NCBI GenBank assembly: GCA_023136145.1
Contig: JAGLRU010000188.1
Coordinates: 1-16,921 of the forward strand
From: Alphaproteobacteria bacterium
Lineage (GTDB): Bacteria > Pseudomonadota > Alphaproteobacteria > Micavibrionales > UBA2020
Reading direction: 5' to 3'
Length of the DNA: 16,921 nucleotides
Part shown: one piece after another, positions 1-6,276 of the stretch
Numbering within the stretch: position 1 is the first letter of the stretch
Layout: each line of letters opens with the position of its first letter
Translations under genes and position numbers: made by a program
The notes under the pieces: generated by a model
What the model saw: only the letters and a program-made list of their open reading frames with translations
What the model was told of the DNA's origin: nothing
The model's database searches: none

Positions 1-576
1 ATCGTTGCCAACAGTTTCGGTATAAGGAAAAGCACCAAGCGGCGGTACAAAACGATGTTTTCCCAAAATCTTCGGCACGCGCGCGAATGGAGATGCCTGA
101 TTACGCGCTCCCTGAATAAATAACGACGGGCTTTCCTTGCCGCCAGAACTGAAACGTGGTCTGGGAGGTGGTGCCAGCGCGTTCATGGCGAGCCGCGTCA
201 ACAAATTAACGCCAGTCGCAAGACCAGCACTGATATTTAACCCCATAAAAGTCATTCCGGCAGGAATCATATTCGGAGCAGCCACCATCACCGCAAGAGA
301 TAAAACCGTCCTGAGTGCATTTTTGCCTCCGCCCCCACCCATCGGCACAAGCCGGATGCTAAGAATCGCACCCGCCTTCGGCGTTACATTCGACCATTGC
401 TCTTGCGGAATATAATCCCCGTTCAGATATACATGAGCGTGACGCACCAATACCGCATCCGGTTGAAGTTGATAAATAATGTCCGCGACCGACCGACCTG
501 CGGCGATAGAATGGTGGACACGTTCCACAGCAAAAGGGTGCGGAACTATAGCGACATCAACATTATTCGCCTTCAT
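1..576 (-). CDS. TipJ-type phage tail tip/host specificity protein, N-terminal part (runs off the window)
   Basis: This is the first 192 codons of a large tail-tip protein; the rest lies left of the window. It starts at ATG 576, one base after the stop of the NlpC/P60 gene, with a GGAG motif nine bases upstream. An in-frame ATG at 594 would overlap the peptidase gene and has no better ribosome site. The first 80 residues look like a small beta-grasp domain, followed by a glycine run (MGGGGGK). A hydrophobic stretch (about 86-125) follows, rich in Ala, Met, Pro and Gly. A Pro-rich linker (APPPRPRF) leads to a segment beginning SLFIQGARNQASPFARVPKILG, typical of TipJ/lambda gpJ-like hubs. In this family the protein forms the central tail tip and contacts the host surface. 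Position directly after NlpC/P60 fits lambda K-I-J and GTA gp14-gp15 order. The family call is made by eye. Confidence 0.8.
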   Translation of the reverse strand, partial: MKANNVDVAIVPHPFAVERVHHSIAAGRSVADIIYQLQPDAVLVRHAHVYLNGDYIPQEQWSNVTPKAGAILSIRLVPMGGGGGKNALRTVLSLAVMVAAPNMIPAGMTFMGLNISAGLATGVNLLTRLAMNALAPPPRPRFSSGGKESPSLFIQGARNQASPFARVPKILGKHRFVPPLGAFPYTETVGND

Positions 577-577
577 A

Positions 578-1009
578 TTATTTGTCTCCGTCATCGTTCG
601 GAAAACCCCTATACCTGTAAAATCCTGAAACGCGCTCCACCCAACGAGCACCTGCATACCGCTCAATCACACTGTTAATGCCACATTCTATGTGCAACAT
701 CTGCCTGTCCCCCAAAACCAAACCAACATGCATTGGTCTACCGCGAACACGTAGAATCACCGTATCCCCGCAGACTTCACTTCCAGCCGGAATCTCTTTC
801 CATTTCAATGATTCCCGCTCGATCAGCATGCTGATCTTCTCCACTTGCGTGGTGCGCTCGTATTCATGGATGTATGACGGCAGGGCAATACCGAACTGCT
901 CCGCCAGAACAAGCCGCACAAGACCCCAGCAATCGAGGCCGGAGTGATCGCGCCCGTGATCCTGAAACGGCAAGCCAATATAATGCCCTGCCCAAAAAGG
1001 AACGGGCAT
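578..1009 (-). CDS. NlpC/P60-family tail tip peptidase
   Basis: A 143-residue cysteine peptidase of the NlpC/P60 fold, the tail-associated type that opens cell-wall peptides during DNA entry (GTA gp14, lambda gpK C-terminal domain). The catalytic triad is visible: Cys27 in the motif LDCWGLVR, His94 in PMHVGLVL, and a third polar residue at His106 in MLHIE. The length equals the isolated domain, so this is a stand-alone peptidase rather than a fusion. The start at 1009 has an AGAGG ribosome site six bases upstream. It follows the terminator at 1033-1064, so its expression needs read-through or a separate promoter. The next gene (TipJ) begins one base after its stop, so the two are probably translationally coupled. 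Confidence 0.9.
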   Translation of the reverse strand: MPVPFWAGHYIGLPFQDHGRDHSGLDCWGLVRLVLAEQFGIALPSYIHEYERTTQVEKISMLIERESLKWKEIPAGSEVCGDTVILRVRGRPMHVGLVLGDRQMLHIECGINSVIERYAGARWVERVSGFYRYRGFPNDDGDK

Positions 1010-1032
1010 AGGGAACCTCTGTTACTGAAATT

Positions 1033-1064
1033 AAAAAACCCGCCTTAAATGGGCGGGTTTTTTT
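1033..1064. terminator. Bidirectional intrinsic terminator inside the tail operon
   Basis: A six-pair GC stem (cccgcc 1039-1044 with ggcggg 1052-1057) and a seven-base loop are flanked by six A on the left and seven T on the right. It therefore works on paper in both directions. On the minus strand it lies about 30 bases after the stop of the small gene at 1086-1358 and before the peptidase gene. Confidence 0.85.
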
Positions 1065-1085
1065 AAAAGATAAAGATTTTAAAGA

Positions 1086-1358
1086 TTACGTATTTCCGAA
1101 GGTTCTCGATGTAGGCTTATTACCACCTAAGTTATTCAACCTCGTATTTGCAGAATTTCCACTAGGAAATTGCGCAAATATTTTATCTCTGTAAATTGGC
1201 GATTGATTTTTAAGATGCTTCAACAAATCTGGACTTAAACCATCATTTGAAACATGCGCCACAGCTATGTCGAGACTTTTACTAAGCCCATCCAATAAAC
1301 TATCGTTTCCCTTAATACCTTTATCATCAAACTCATCGCCAAGACACACACTACCCAT
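1086..1358 (-). CDS. Small protein of unknown function, probable moron in the tail operon
   Basis: I do not recognise this 90-residue protein. It is soluble and mixed alpha/coil, with no signal peptide or membrane segment. Visible elements are an acidic start (GSVCLGDEFDDKG), a helical centre (SLLDGLSKSLDIAVAHV) and a polar, Gly/Asn-rich tail (SGNSANTRLNNLGGNKP). I chose ATG 1358 because an AAAGGTG ribosome site sits about eight bases upstream; a GTG at 1370 overlaps that site. The gene lies between DUF1833 and NlpC/P60, which are normally adjacent. It has its own terminator just downstream and an AT-rich repeat-bearing region upstream. That layout suggests an independently expressed cargo gene rather than a structural one. 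Confidence 0.6.
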   Translation of the reverse strand: MGSVCLGDEFDDKGIKGNDSLLDGLSKSLDIAVAHVSNDGLSPDLLKHLKNQSPIYRDKIFAQFPSGNSANTRLNNLGGNKPTSRTFGNT

Positions 1359-1442
1359 GAGCAAATTCACCTTTCACGATTCTTTGGTTGTCAACCCAGT
1401 CTATCACAAAAATACAAATGTGCCATAAGAAAAAATTAACAA

Positions 1443-1490
1443 TTATTGAATAAATATACTTTTATTGAATAAATATACTTTGTTCAATAA
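1443..1490. repeat. AT-rich 19-base tandem repeat with an inverted half, putative operator region
   Basis: Two tandem 19-base copies (1443-1461 and 1462-1480; unit ttattgaataaatatactt) are followed by ttcaataa (1483-1490). That octamer is the inverse of the ttattgaa that begins each copy, so 1462-1490 is also an inverted repeat with a 13-base spacer. It sits between DUF1833 and the small gene at 1086-1358, whose coding strand points away from it. A regulator binding site or promoter region is the simplest reading, but no clean -35/-10 pair was found. Confidence 0.6.
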
Positions 1491-1500
1491 TCTCATATAG

Positions 1501-1974
1501 TTAGAATAAACCCGGAAACAAACTTGGCGAAAAAGTAGCTGCAGGAAACGGCTCTGCGGTAAAATCTTCAATAGTCAGAACACCCTCAACACGATGCGAA
1601 TCATAAGAAACGTTTGTAAGTTTGAAATCGACAAATTGCGCCTCAACGGAATCAGCTGATTCCGCACGGACAATCTCAATAAACACTGTTGGAGCCGATG
1701 AGAGCGTTCTTACCGCCTGCACAATCTGGCGATCAATATTATCGATCACCAGCCTAGCTCGTGGAGACACATTATCCTGATCGTCAGGCAAAACCAGTTC
1801 AAACGGAAAGGCTGCAAAAACATTTCCACGACTTGTTGTTTCAACGCTATCGCTGGTAACACGAATAGGCGTAGACAAACTCACATGATCCAGTGTCAGA
1901 AGGATCAAAAATGCTTCCCCCGTCTCCGCCGCATAAAGTGCCTGCCGGGTCAAACTTGATACAGTACGGCTCAT
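1501..1974 (-). CDS. DUF1833-family phage tail protein
   Basis: A 157-residue minor tail protein of the DUF1833 type, usually found between the M-like tail protein and the NlpC/P60 peptidase in siphophage-like clusters. Typical features are an N-terminal YAAETGEAFLILLTLDH motif, a PFELVLPDDQD segment, then SPRARLVIDNIDRQIVQAVR and a C-terminal aromatic/Pro tail (FPAATFSPSLFPGLF). By position it should be part of the distal tail/baseplate, like lambda gpL, but its molecular role is not known to me. Its ATG overlaps the stop of the upstream gene by four bases (1971-1974), with a GGAGG ribosome site, so the two genes are translationally coupled. Confidence 0.8.
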   Translation of the reverse strand: MSRTVSSLTRQALYAAETGEAFLILLTLDHVSLSTPIRVTSDSVETTSRGNVFAAFPFELVLPDDQDNVSPRARLVIDNIDRQIVQAVRTLSSAPTVFIEIVRAESADSVEAQFVDFKLTNVSYDSHRVEGVLTIEDFTAEPFPAATFSPSLFPGLF

Positions 1975-2321
1975 GGAAGAACCTCCAGTTCGATAGTCAC
2001 CTTGAAAAAATTACCGTTACCGGAACCATATTCAGGCGGTTTAACAAAACGGCAGGAAACGGTAGTTTCGATACGCGGATGCGTGAAATCAAAAGAAAGA
2101 GAACCTCCCTGAAGCGTCGTCAAATAAAATGCTTCAAGGGCAATCACCTGATCCTTACTCATCAGATAGGAAACAAACAACTCACGAACGGCTGCCGTTG
2201 TACGGCGGCGCAACTTAGCAGGGCCTTGTTCCATACTGGTACGAATGACGGAATCCGAAACCGTTTCACGAAAACTATCCAGCAAAGGAGAAACGGGCAA
2301 TGTGTCAGGCCATGTAGTCAT
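1971..2321 (-). CDS. Minor tail protein, lambda gpM-like position
   Basis: A 116-residue protein of a small tail family often found just before DUF1833 genes. It begins with MTTWPDTLPVSPL, has a conserved-looking basic segment (GPAKLRRRTTAAVRELFVSY) and ends with alternating beta strands (FFKVTIELEVLP). There is no signal peptide or membrane segment. In lambda-type order this place belongs to the tail-tip component M, which links the tape measure to the tip complex, so a distal-tail role is inferred from position. It has a strong GAGG ribosome site six to seven bases before ATG 2321. The family name is uncertain; the tail assignment is fairly safe. Confidence 0.65.
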   Translation of the reverse strand: MTTWPDTLPVSPLLDSFRETVSDSVIRTSMEQGPAKLRRRTTAAVRELFVSYLMSKDQVIALEAFYLTTLQGGSLSFDFTHPRIETTVSCRFVKPPEYGSGNGNFFKVTIELEVLP

Positions 2322-2338
2322 AGGTTATCCTCTTTCGT

Positions 2339-2716
2339 TTATCTGCCGATAAGTTTGGGAACAAGACCGAATAGCGTACGCAGCACACCGGACGTCTGCC
2401 TTCCATGCATCAATGAAGATGCCACCATCTCATCAATACTGATCTCCATTTGTCTCCGATCAAAATTCCCGCCACCGGGCGATTGCTCTTCTATAAACGG
2501 AGAAAATGCGTTGTCTCCAATCATGGAGCCATTATTGCCGCCTTTACGTGGCATATTGCCAAAAATAACGGCCAAACCGGATACCACTTCTTTCTGAACC
2601 AATTTTATCAGAGCCTCATTGATAATATCTTCAGATGACCGTCTGCGTGGCTGTCGGCCAAACCTGTTATTTAACAATGCTCTCAACGCGTAACTCGAAT
2701 TACTTGCGATACTCAT
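2339..2716 (-). CDS. Unrecognised 125-residue protein in the tape-measure slot
   Basis: No family recognised. The gene overlaps the end of the tail assembly chaperone by four bases (2713-2716, ATGA) and lies before the M-like gene. In siphophages and GTAs that slot holds the tape measure protein. The product is basic at the N-terminus (RFGRQPRRRSSEDI). A predicted amphipathic helix follows (EALIKLVQKEVVSGLAVIFG), then a Gly/Asn loop (PRKGGNNGSMIG) and a C-terminal amphipathic helix (SGVLRTLFGLVPKLIGR). It is much shorter than a normal tape measure (RcGTA about 220 residues, lambda 853). It could be a very short tape measure, the remnant of one after deletion, or a second chaperone. The sequence alone does not decide. 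Confidence 0.6.
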   Translation of the reverse strand: MSIASNSSYALRALLNNRFGRQPRRRSSEDIINEALIKLVQKEVVSGLAVIFGNMPRKGGNNGSMIGDNAFSPFIEEQSPGGGNFDRRQMEISIDEMVASSLMHGRQTSGVLRTLFGLVPKLIGR

Positions 2717-3093
2717 GCTTCTGTTTCCTTTTTTGAATCAGGAAATTTTTTAACCATCTCAGCCAGAAACTTCGCGGTCAGAGGCAATGATTCCAGCGTA
2801 ATAGATTCAAGCCGCTCTATAGGCTCCAAAATATCCAACAAAACAGATGTCAGTAATTCCGTGCAAGGCTGCTGAAGAAGGAAATCGTCCAGCACATCTT
2901 CTGAAATTTCGCATTCTGCATGACGGTAGAGCATCTTCAAAACACCAATTATCGTGGAGAGAGGAAGAGATTTATCAAGCAAATTCTCCGCCATCTGATA
3001 AAGACTCCCGTAAGTGCCTTCCATCTCTGCAATCAAACTCAGGGTAATCCTAAGCGGATAGGATGGTTGATCGTATCCCGGCAAAACAGTCAT
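2713..3093 (-). CDS. Tail assembly chaperone, GTA gp10-like (TAC_11 family)
   Basis: A 126-residue protein resembling the GTA gp10/Phage_TAC_11 family, whose members keep the tape measure soluble and assist tube assembly. It begins with beta strands (YPLRITLSLIAEMEGTYGSL) and continues as a helical bundle containing STIIGVLKMLYRHAECEISEDVLDDFL. A charged Lys/Glu tail ends it (KKFPDSKKETEA). The initial strand followed by an acidic 'LIAEMEG' turn is the family hallmark as I remember it. The gene lies directly after the tail tube, as in GTAs. It overlaps the next gene by four bases, so translation is coupled; I saw no clear slippery heptamer for a lambda G/GT-type frameshift. Confidence 0.75.
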   Translation of the reverse strand: MTVLPGYDQPSYPLRITLSLIAEMEGTYGSLYQMAENLLDKSLPLSTIIGVLKMLYRHAECEISEDVLDDFLLQQPCTELLTSVLLDILEPIERLESITLESLPLTAKFLAEMVKKFPDSKKETEA

Positions 3094-3096
3094 CAG

Positions 3097-3513
3097 CTAT
3101 GCTCCCGGCGTAAATGTACCGCTACCGGTACGAACCAGAGCAACGGAGAAAGTTTCAAGACCATCAAAACTACCACCCCGCTTATATTCATGAATCACAA
3201 AAGCCGCCGCATACAAGTCGCCATTCGGAAACAACAGCTTGTAATTTCTGACCATGCGGTTAAAAGCGGAAAGACGTAAGTCTTCTTCAGCAGCGGCATC
3301 CCTAAACAACCCTTCAAGCGTCAGTTCCATTATCTGCACTCCGGCATCCGCTTGCATACTCTGAAACCCGTTTCCATCCATCATCGTGTTATCGACAGGC
3401 TGGTTATTTATACTCATAGACACAGTACGGGCAGCACCGACGGTAGTAAAAACTTCTGGATCGGCACCATCGCCAATCTTTAGCAATAAGTCACGACCTC
3501 TCTGACTGGACAT
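3097..3513 (-). CDS. Major tail tube protein, TP901-1 family
   Basis: A 138-residue tail tube subunit of the TP901-1/GTA gp9 type, which stacks as rings to form the non-contractile tail. The N-terminus is characteristic: RGRDLLLKIGDG, then TTVGAARTVSMSINNQPVDNT. The middle carries the typical GLFRDAAAEEDLRLSAF helix, and the C-terminus ends in a beta strand with ETFSVALVRTGSGTFTPGA. The length matches the family (about 135-140). The start has a GGGAG ribosome site about seven bases upstream. It sits between the DUF3168 terminator gene and the TAC_11 chaperone, the normal order. Confidence 0.9.
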   Translation of the reverse strand: MSSQRGRDLLLKIGDGADPEVFTTVGAARTVSMSINNQPVDNTMMDGNGFQSMQADAGVQIMELTLEGLFRDAAAEEDLRLSAFNRMVRNYKLLFPNGDLYAAAFVIHEYKRGGSFDGLETFSVALVRTGSGTFTPGA

Positions 3514-3525
3514 ATTTTATCTCCC

Positions 3526-3942
3526 TTAAGCAGGTTCGGTGATGATCTGAAACCGCTGGACTCCGTGACGAGTCACCCCATCATCTTCCAGCCTAGTTTC
3601 AGAATCTACACACTGGCAAAGCACCAGTATCTGATTCGGAACTGTGAAAGAAACAGTGTGCAACGCATCGTAAATCGCCGACATGATGCGTCTAATTTCC
3701 TGCATTCCACTACCGCGACCGTAAGTGTGAATCGTCAGGGTCATATCATTTCCAGAAACTCGCTGACCGTCCAAAGGCTTTGACTGGCTTTCACCAATCA
3801 CTATATAAGGAAAGGCAGTTCCCGTTGGCACATAGTCAAGAACGCTATCCGCACCATCGGCCAGAAAAGCGATTAAGGCAGTATTTCCCGTCAAACAAGT
3901 GAAAACTCCTGTTTGCACATCCCAGCAGCTATCAGCAGACAT
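3526..3942 (-). CDS. Tail terminator/completion protein, DUF3168 (GTA gp8-like)
   Basis: A 138-residue member of the DUF3168 family, the tail terminator that caps the tube and joins it to the head. It shows the typical helical start (CWDVQTGVFTCLTGNTALIAF) and the PTGTAFPYIVIGES strand. A run toward MTLTIHTYGRGSGMQEIRRI (alternating strands then a helix) and a final GVQRFQIITEPA strand follow. Length fits the family. The start has AAGGA eight bases upstream. The neighbouring promoter region (3943-4011) is shared with the divergent Sel1 gene, so leftward transcription must come through that gene in antisense or start here. Confidence 0.85.
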   Translation of the reverse strand: MSADSCWDVQTGVFTCLTGNTALIAFLADGADSVLDYVPTGTAFPYIVIGESQSKPLDGQRVSGNDMTLTIHTYGRGSGMQEIRRIMSAIYDALHTVSFTVPNQILVLCQCVDSETRLEDDGVTRHGVQRFQIITEPA

Positions 3943-3963
3943 TATTTTTATCCTTCAGAAAGT

Positions 3964-4004
3964 TTGAAAAATTCTTAAAAAAGCTTTATTTTGATTGTTA
4001 GGAG
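3964..4004 (+). promoter_or_regulatory. Putative sigma70 promoter and ribosome site of the Sel1 gene
   Basis: TTGAAA (3964-3969) and TATTTT (3987-3992) are spaced by 17 bases, followed by an AGGAG ribosome site at 4000-4004. The implied leader before the ribosome site would be very short, so the promoter call is tentative. The ribosome site itself is convincing. Confidence 0.4.
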
Positions 4005-4014
4005 ATTTTAAGTG

Positions 4015-4686
4015 ATGTTACGTATTTTTCTTGTTCTGTTACTCGTATCTTTTTTATCCTCACCAGCTTTTGCCGGATTCAAGGAGGGCAAGAATGCCTA
4101 TGACCGCAAAGACTGGGTCGAGGCAATTACCGAACTGCGTCCGCTGGCTGAGTCTGGTGATGACCGTGCCATGATTATCCTAGCTAACATGTACAACGAC
4201 GGTCTTGGTGTTATCCAAAGCTATAGGGGAGCAATGTCCCTTTATAAACGCGCCGCTATCGAAAAAAACAATACAGAAGCAATGGTCGCAATTGCCGCAA
4301 TGCATATCAGTGGACTTGGTGTCAGCAAAAATCTCAATACCGCACTACAATGGTCTAAACGTGCGGCTCAACTCGGCAACCAGCAGGGAGCCTTTTTTTA
4401 CGCACTCATCCTTCTTCGCGGAAACAAAAGCTCTACAGACGACATTCAGCCGGATATATATAATTCATACAAATGGTTCCGTATCGCCGCCGCCGAAAAA
4501 CAAGACTCTAAGTTCCAACATGCGGCAGAAGAATTGGCAAAGCGCATCGCCAGCAAGAAAATGACCACTGAAGAAACCGCCAAAGCCGATAAAGAAGCGG
4601 CAGACTGGAAACCAGTAAAGGCTGCAAGCCTTGGTCCCGTTCCCACAGATAATATAATTCCCTCAGCACCACCAGAACAAAAGTAA
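4015..4686 (+). CDS. Secreted Sel1/TPR-like repeat protein, inserted antisense in the phage operon
   Basis: A 223-residue protein with an N-terminal signal peptide (MLRIFLVLLLVSFLSSPAFA, cleavage after about residue 20), so it is probably periplasmic. The mature part carries Sel1-like helical repeats: DRAMIILANMYNDGLGV (about 50-66), TEAMVAIAAMHISGLGV (about 87-103) and a third weaker unit (QQGAFFYALILLRG), each followed by an Ala-rich second helix such as ALQWSKRAAQLGN. The tail is Lys/Ala/Pro-rich. Sel1 repeats are protein-interaction scaffolds; the partner is unknown. I use ATG 4015; a GTG at 4012 is equally spaced from AGGAG. It lies on the plus strand between the head-tail adaptor and the tail terminator, 17 bases from the adaptor stop, with no visible terminator of its own. 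It is a probable moron. Confidence 0.85.
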   Translation: MLRIFLVLLLVSFLSSPAFAGFKEGKNAYDRKDWVEAITELRPLAESGDDRAMIILANMYNDGLGVIQSYRGAMSLYKRAAIEKNNTEAMVAIAAMHISGLGVSKNLNTALQWSKRAAQLGNQQGAFFYALILLRGNKSSTDDIQPDIYNSYKWFRIAAAEKQDSKFQHAAEELAKRIASKKMTTEETAKADKEAADWKPVKAASLGPVPTDNIIPSAPPEQK

Positions 4687-4703
4687 CCTAAAACATTTCT
4701 TGC

Positions 4704-5030
4704 TTACGGGATTTTCACCGTCGCCAAAATCTCCAGATACACGCCCTGCCCGTTCCTATCAGTAACGGCAGTGATATCATAAATCGTTGTTCCTCTGACA
4801 ATCCGCATGGCTGAAATCACATCGCTGCGGTATCTGATAACAATACGATGAGTCACCATCGCCTCAAGCTGATGAAACCTGAGTTGCTCCCCTCCCGAAA
4901 GCGGCATAATCGCAGCATATACGATGGGATTAGAATCTATACTCTGCCATATCTCCGTAAATCCGCCGCCGCCATCAGGCGTGCGGACAGATTTCTGAAA
5001 GGTAACGCGATGTTTCAGATTGCCAATCAT
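4704..5030 (-). CDS. Head-tail adaptor (SPP1 gp16/HK97 gp7-like stopper)
   Basis: A 108-residue head-tail joining protein. The start is diagnostic: MIGNLKHRVTFQKSVRTPDG, then GGGFTEIWQS, and MPLSGGEQLRFHQLEAMVTHRIVIRYR in the middle. A final beta part contains TIYDITAVTDRNGQGVYLEI. Such proteins form a ring below the connector that seals the packaged capsid and docks the tail. The ATG overlaps the stop of the connector gene by four bases (ATGA, 5027-5030), so translation is coupled. Leftward, the operon is interrupted by the antisense Sel1 gene before the tail terminator gene. Confidence 0.9.
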   Translation of the reverse strand: MIGNLKHRVTFQKSVRTPDGGGGFTEIWQSIDSNPIVYAAIMPLSGGEQLRFHQLEAMVTHRIVIRYRSDVISAMRIVRGTTIYDITAVTDRNGQGVYLEILATVKIP

Positions 5031-5671
5031 GACAGACTCATAACGCGATAAGATTGAAAAATTACATTCGCCCCAGATGCCATCAAAGCCTGATCCACGC
5101 TATCGCCTCGATGTTCGTAGAGATGGGCAATAACCTGTTTTATACCTTGACGAAGCAGTGCAGGAACATTCTGCGCCGGAGCGCCATATCCGGCAGTGAA
5201 CTGAATTTCAATACCGTTGGCTGCACGTCCGGGAGTCGGCGGAGATGCTCCTTGCGTCAGAACGACCCGTCCGGGAATTCCGGCTGTATCCACATAGTAA
5301 CTGACAGAAGGAAATTCAGCGTATGTATTATCGGCAGCATAAACCTTAATCAACGTAACAGAAAGAAGCGGAGGTTTCGGCAAAGAAAGCACCCTTATTT
5401 TACCAACCACATCCGCACCTTCTCTAACTCCATCCCACCACTCGGTAATTGAAGCATCTGGCCAGAAATCCAGAAAAAGACTATAACTGCGAGTTATTAG
5501 GCTCCGTCCTGTCACGCTTTCACAAAGCTGCCGCGCCGACGAAATTAAATCCGTCACGATAGCATCATCATTACTATGGTCGATACGGAGGAACGTTTTG
5601 ATTTCAGCCAAAGTCAACGGCTCAAAAGCCGGAGGAGTAGTCTCCGTCAGGCGATAAATCGAATGCGACAT
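5027..5671 (-). CDS. Head-tail connector, phiE125 gp8/HK97 gp6-like
   Basis: A 214-residue head-tail connector of the phiE125 gp8/gp6-like type, which forms the ring attached to the portal. The helical N-terminal part has the signature PLTLAEIKTFLRIDHSNDDAIV followed by LISSARQLCESVTGRSLI. The middle is a beta-rich insertion with VLSLPKPPLLSVTLIKVY, typical of the longer alphaproteobacterial version. The C-terminal helices hold AGYGAPAQNVPALLRQGIKQVIAHLYEHRG. Start ATG 5671 has AAGGA six bases upstream. The gene is preceded by an intrinsic terminator at 5688-5721, so read-through or a nearby start of transcription is needed. Confidence 0.9.
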   Translation of the reverse strand: MSHSIYRLTETTPPAFEPLTLAEIKTFLRIDHSNDDAIVTDLISSARQLCESVTGRSLITRSYSLFLDFWPDASITEWWDGVREGADVVGKIRVLSLPKPPLLSVTLIKVYAADNTYAEFPSVSYYVDTAGIPGRVVLTQGASPPTPGRAANGIEIQFTAGYGAPAQNVPALLRQGIKQVIAHLYEHRGDSVDQALMASGANVIFQSYRVMSLS

Positions 5672-5687
5672 GGGTTATCCTTTATCG

Positions 5688-5721
5688 AAAAAAGAAAGGG
5701 TGGGGAATTCGTCCCCCACCC
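5688..5721 (-). terminator. Intrinsic terminator between decoration-type gene and connector gene
   Basis: An eight-pair stem (gggtgggg 5698-5705 with ccccaccc 5714-5721) and an eight-base loop are followed, reading leftward, by the U-rich run TTTCTTTTTT (5697-5688). It lies within the morphogenesis operon, 17 bases after the stop of the gene at 5739-6188. Confidence 0.75.
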
Positions 5722-5738
5722 CTTTACAGGACAGGAAA

Positions 5739-6188
5739 TCAGGTATTATCTACAGGCAATTGACCGAGATTCCCTTTCAAAGTCATAAAAGCGACAGCCC
5801 CTCCGGTTGACAAGCTAACGGGTGTCGCAGTGACCTTAACAAACCGCTTGCCGCCGCGATAACCGATCATGTAGCGTTTTTGCTCCTCACCGGATGTATC
5901 AATGCTCAAAAACTGACCGGAGGAAAGACCCGTAAAGTTCAGAACATCTGCATCAACGCAGTCTGTGTAAGAATCGGGTGAACCTGTGCCATCATCATCA
6001 GCATGTTCTATTTTGACATCAATGCGGACAGAGCTGGTTAGAGTATCGGCAATATCACCAACCAACAGCACAACAGCCAAAGCTTCGGCACCCTGGGTAT
6101 CAATGTCGCCAGTATTAAGGGCAGATGCCTGAATTATTTGCGGCATAAGCGATTGCTCAATGCCGATATTATTGACAAGATCATGCAT
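5739..6188 (-). CDS. Phage head protein of unknown role, candidate capsid decoration protein
   Basis: A 149-residue protein of a type often found directly after HK97-like capsid genes. It starts MHDLVNNIGIEQSLMPQIIQ and continues as a predicted beta-sandwich. Visible segments are GAEALAVVLLVGDIADTL and VRIDVKIEHADDDGTGSPDS, then EEQKRYMIGYRGGKRFVKVT and a Gly-rich end. There are no catalytic motifs, signal peptide or membrane segments. A capsid-stabilising or decoration role is inferred from place and fold, not shown. ATG 6188 has AAAGGA seven bases upstream. It is framed by two intrinsic terminators, one before it (6216-6262) and one after it (5688-5721). Confidence 0.6.
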   Translation of the reverse strand: MHDLVNNIGIEQSLMPQIIQASALNTGDIDTQGAEALAVVLLVGDIADTLTSSVRIDVKIEHADDDGTGSPDSYTDCVDADVLNFTGLSSGQFLSIDTSGEEQKRYMIGYRGGKRFVKVTATPVSLSTGGAVAFMTLKGNLGQLPVDNT

Positions 6189-6215
6189 AGAAAGTTCCTT
6201 TCATATATAACAGAG

Positions 6216-6262
6216 AAAAAAGTGGTGGGTTGCCTAACATGGGGGATATACAACAACCCACC
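6216..6262 (-). terminator. Intrinsic terminator after the major capsid gene
   Basis: A perfect nine-pair stem (ggtgggttg 6224-6232 with caacccacc 6254-6262) and a 21-base loop are followed, in the leftward direction, by AC and six T (6221-6216). It lies 15 bases past the capsid stop and may set the high capsid:downstream transcript ratio. The long loop makes it somewhat weaker on paper. Confidence 0.7.
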
Positions 6263-6276
6263 GGCGCAAACAGAGC

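Noticed and set aside
137..947. Plus-strand frames opposite the TipJ and peptidase genes
   Set aside because: They are antisense shadows of two genes with clear family signatures on the minus strand.
2700..2760. Lambda G/GT-type programmed frameshift in the tail chaperone
   Set aside because: The next gene overlaps by ATGA with its own start, and no clear slippery heptamer was seen near the end of the chaperone gene.
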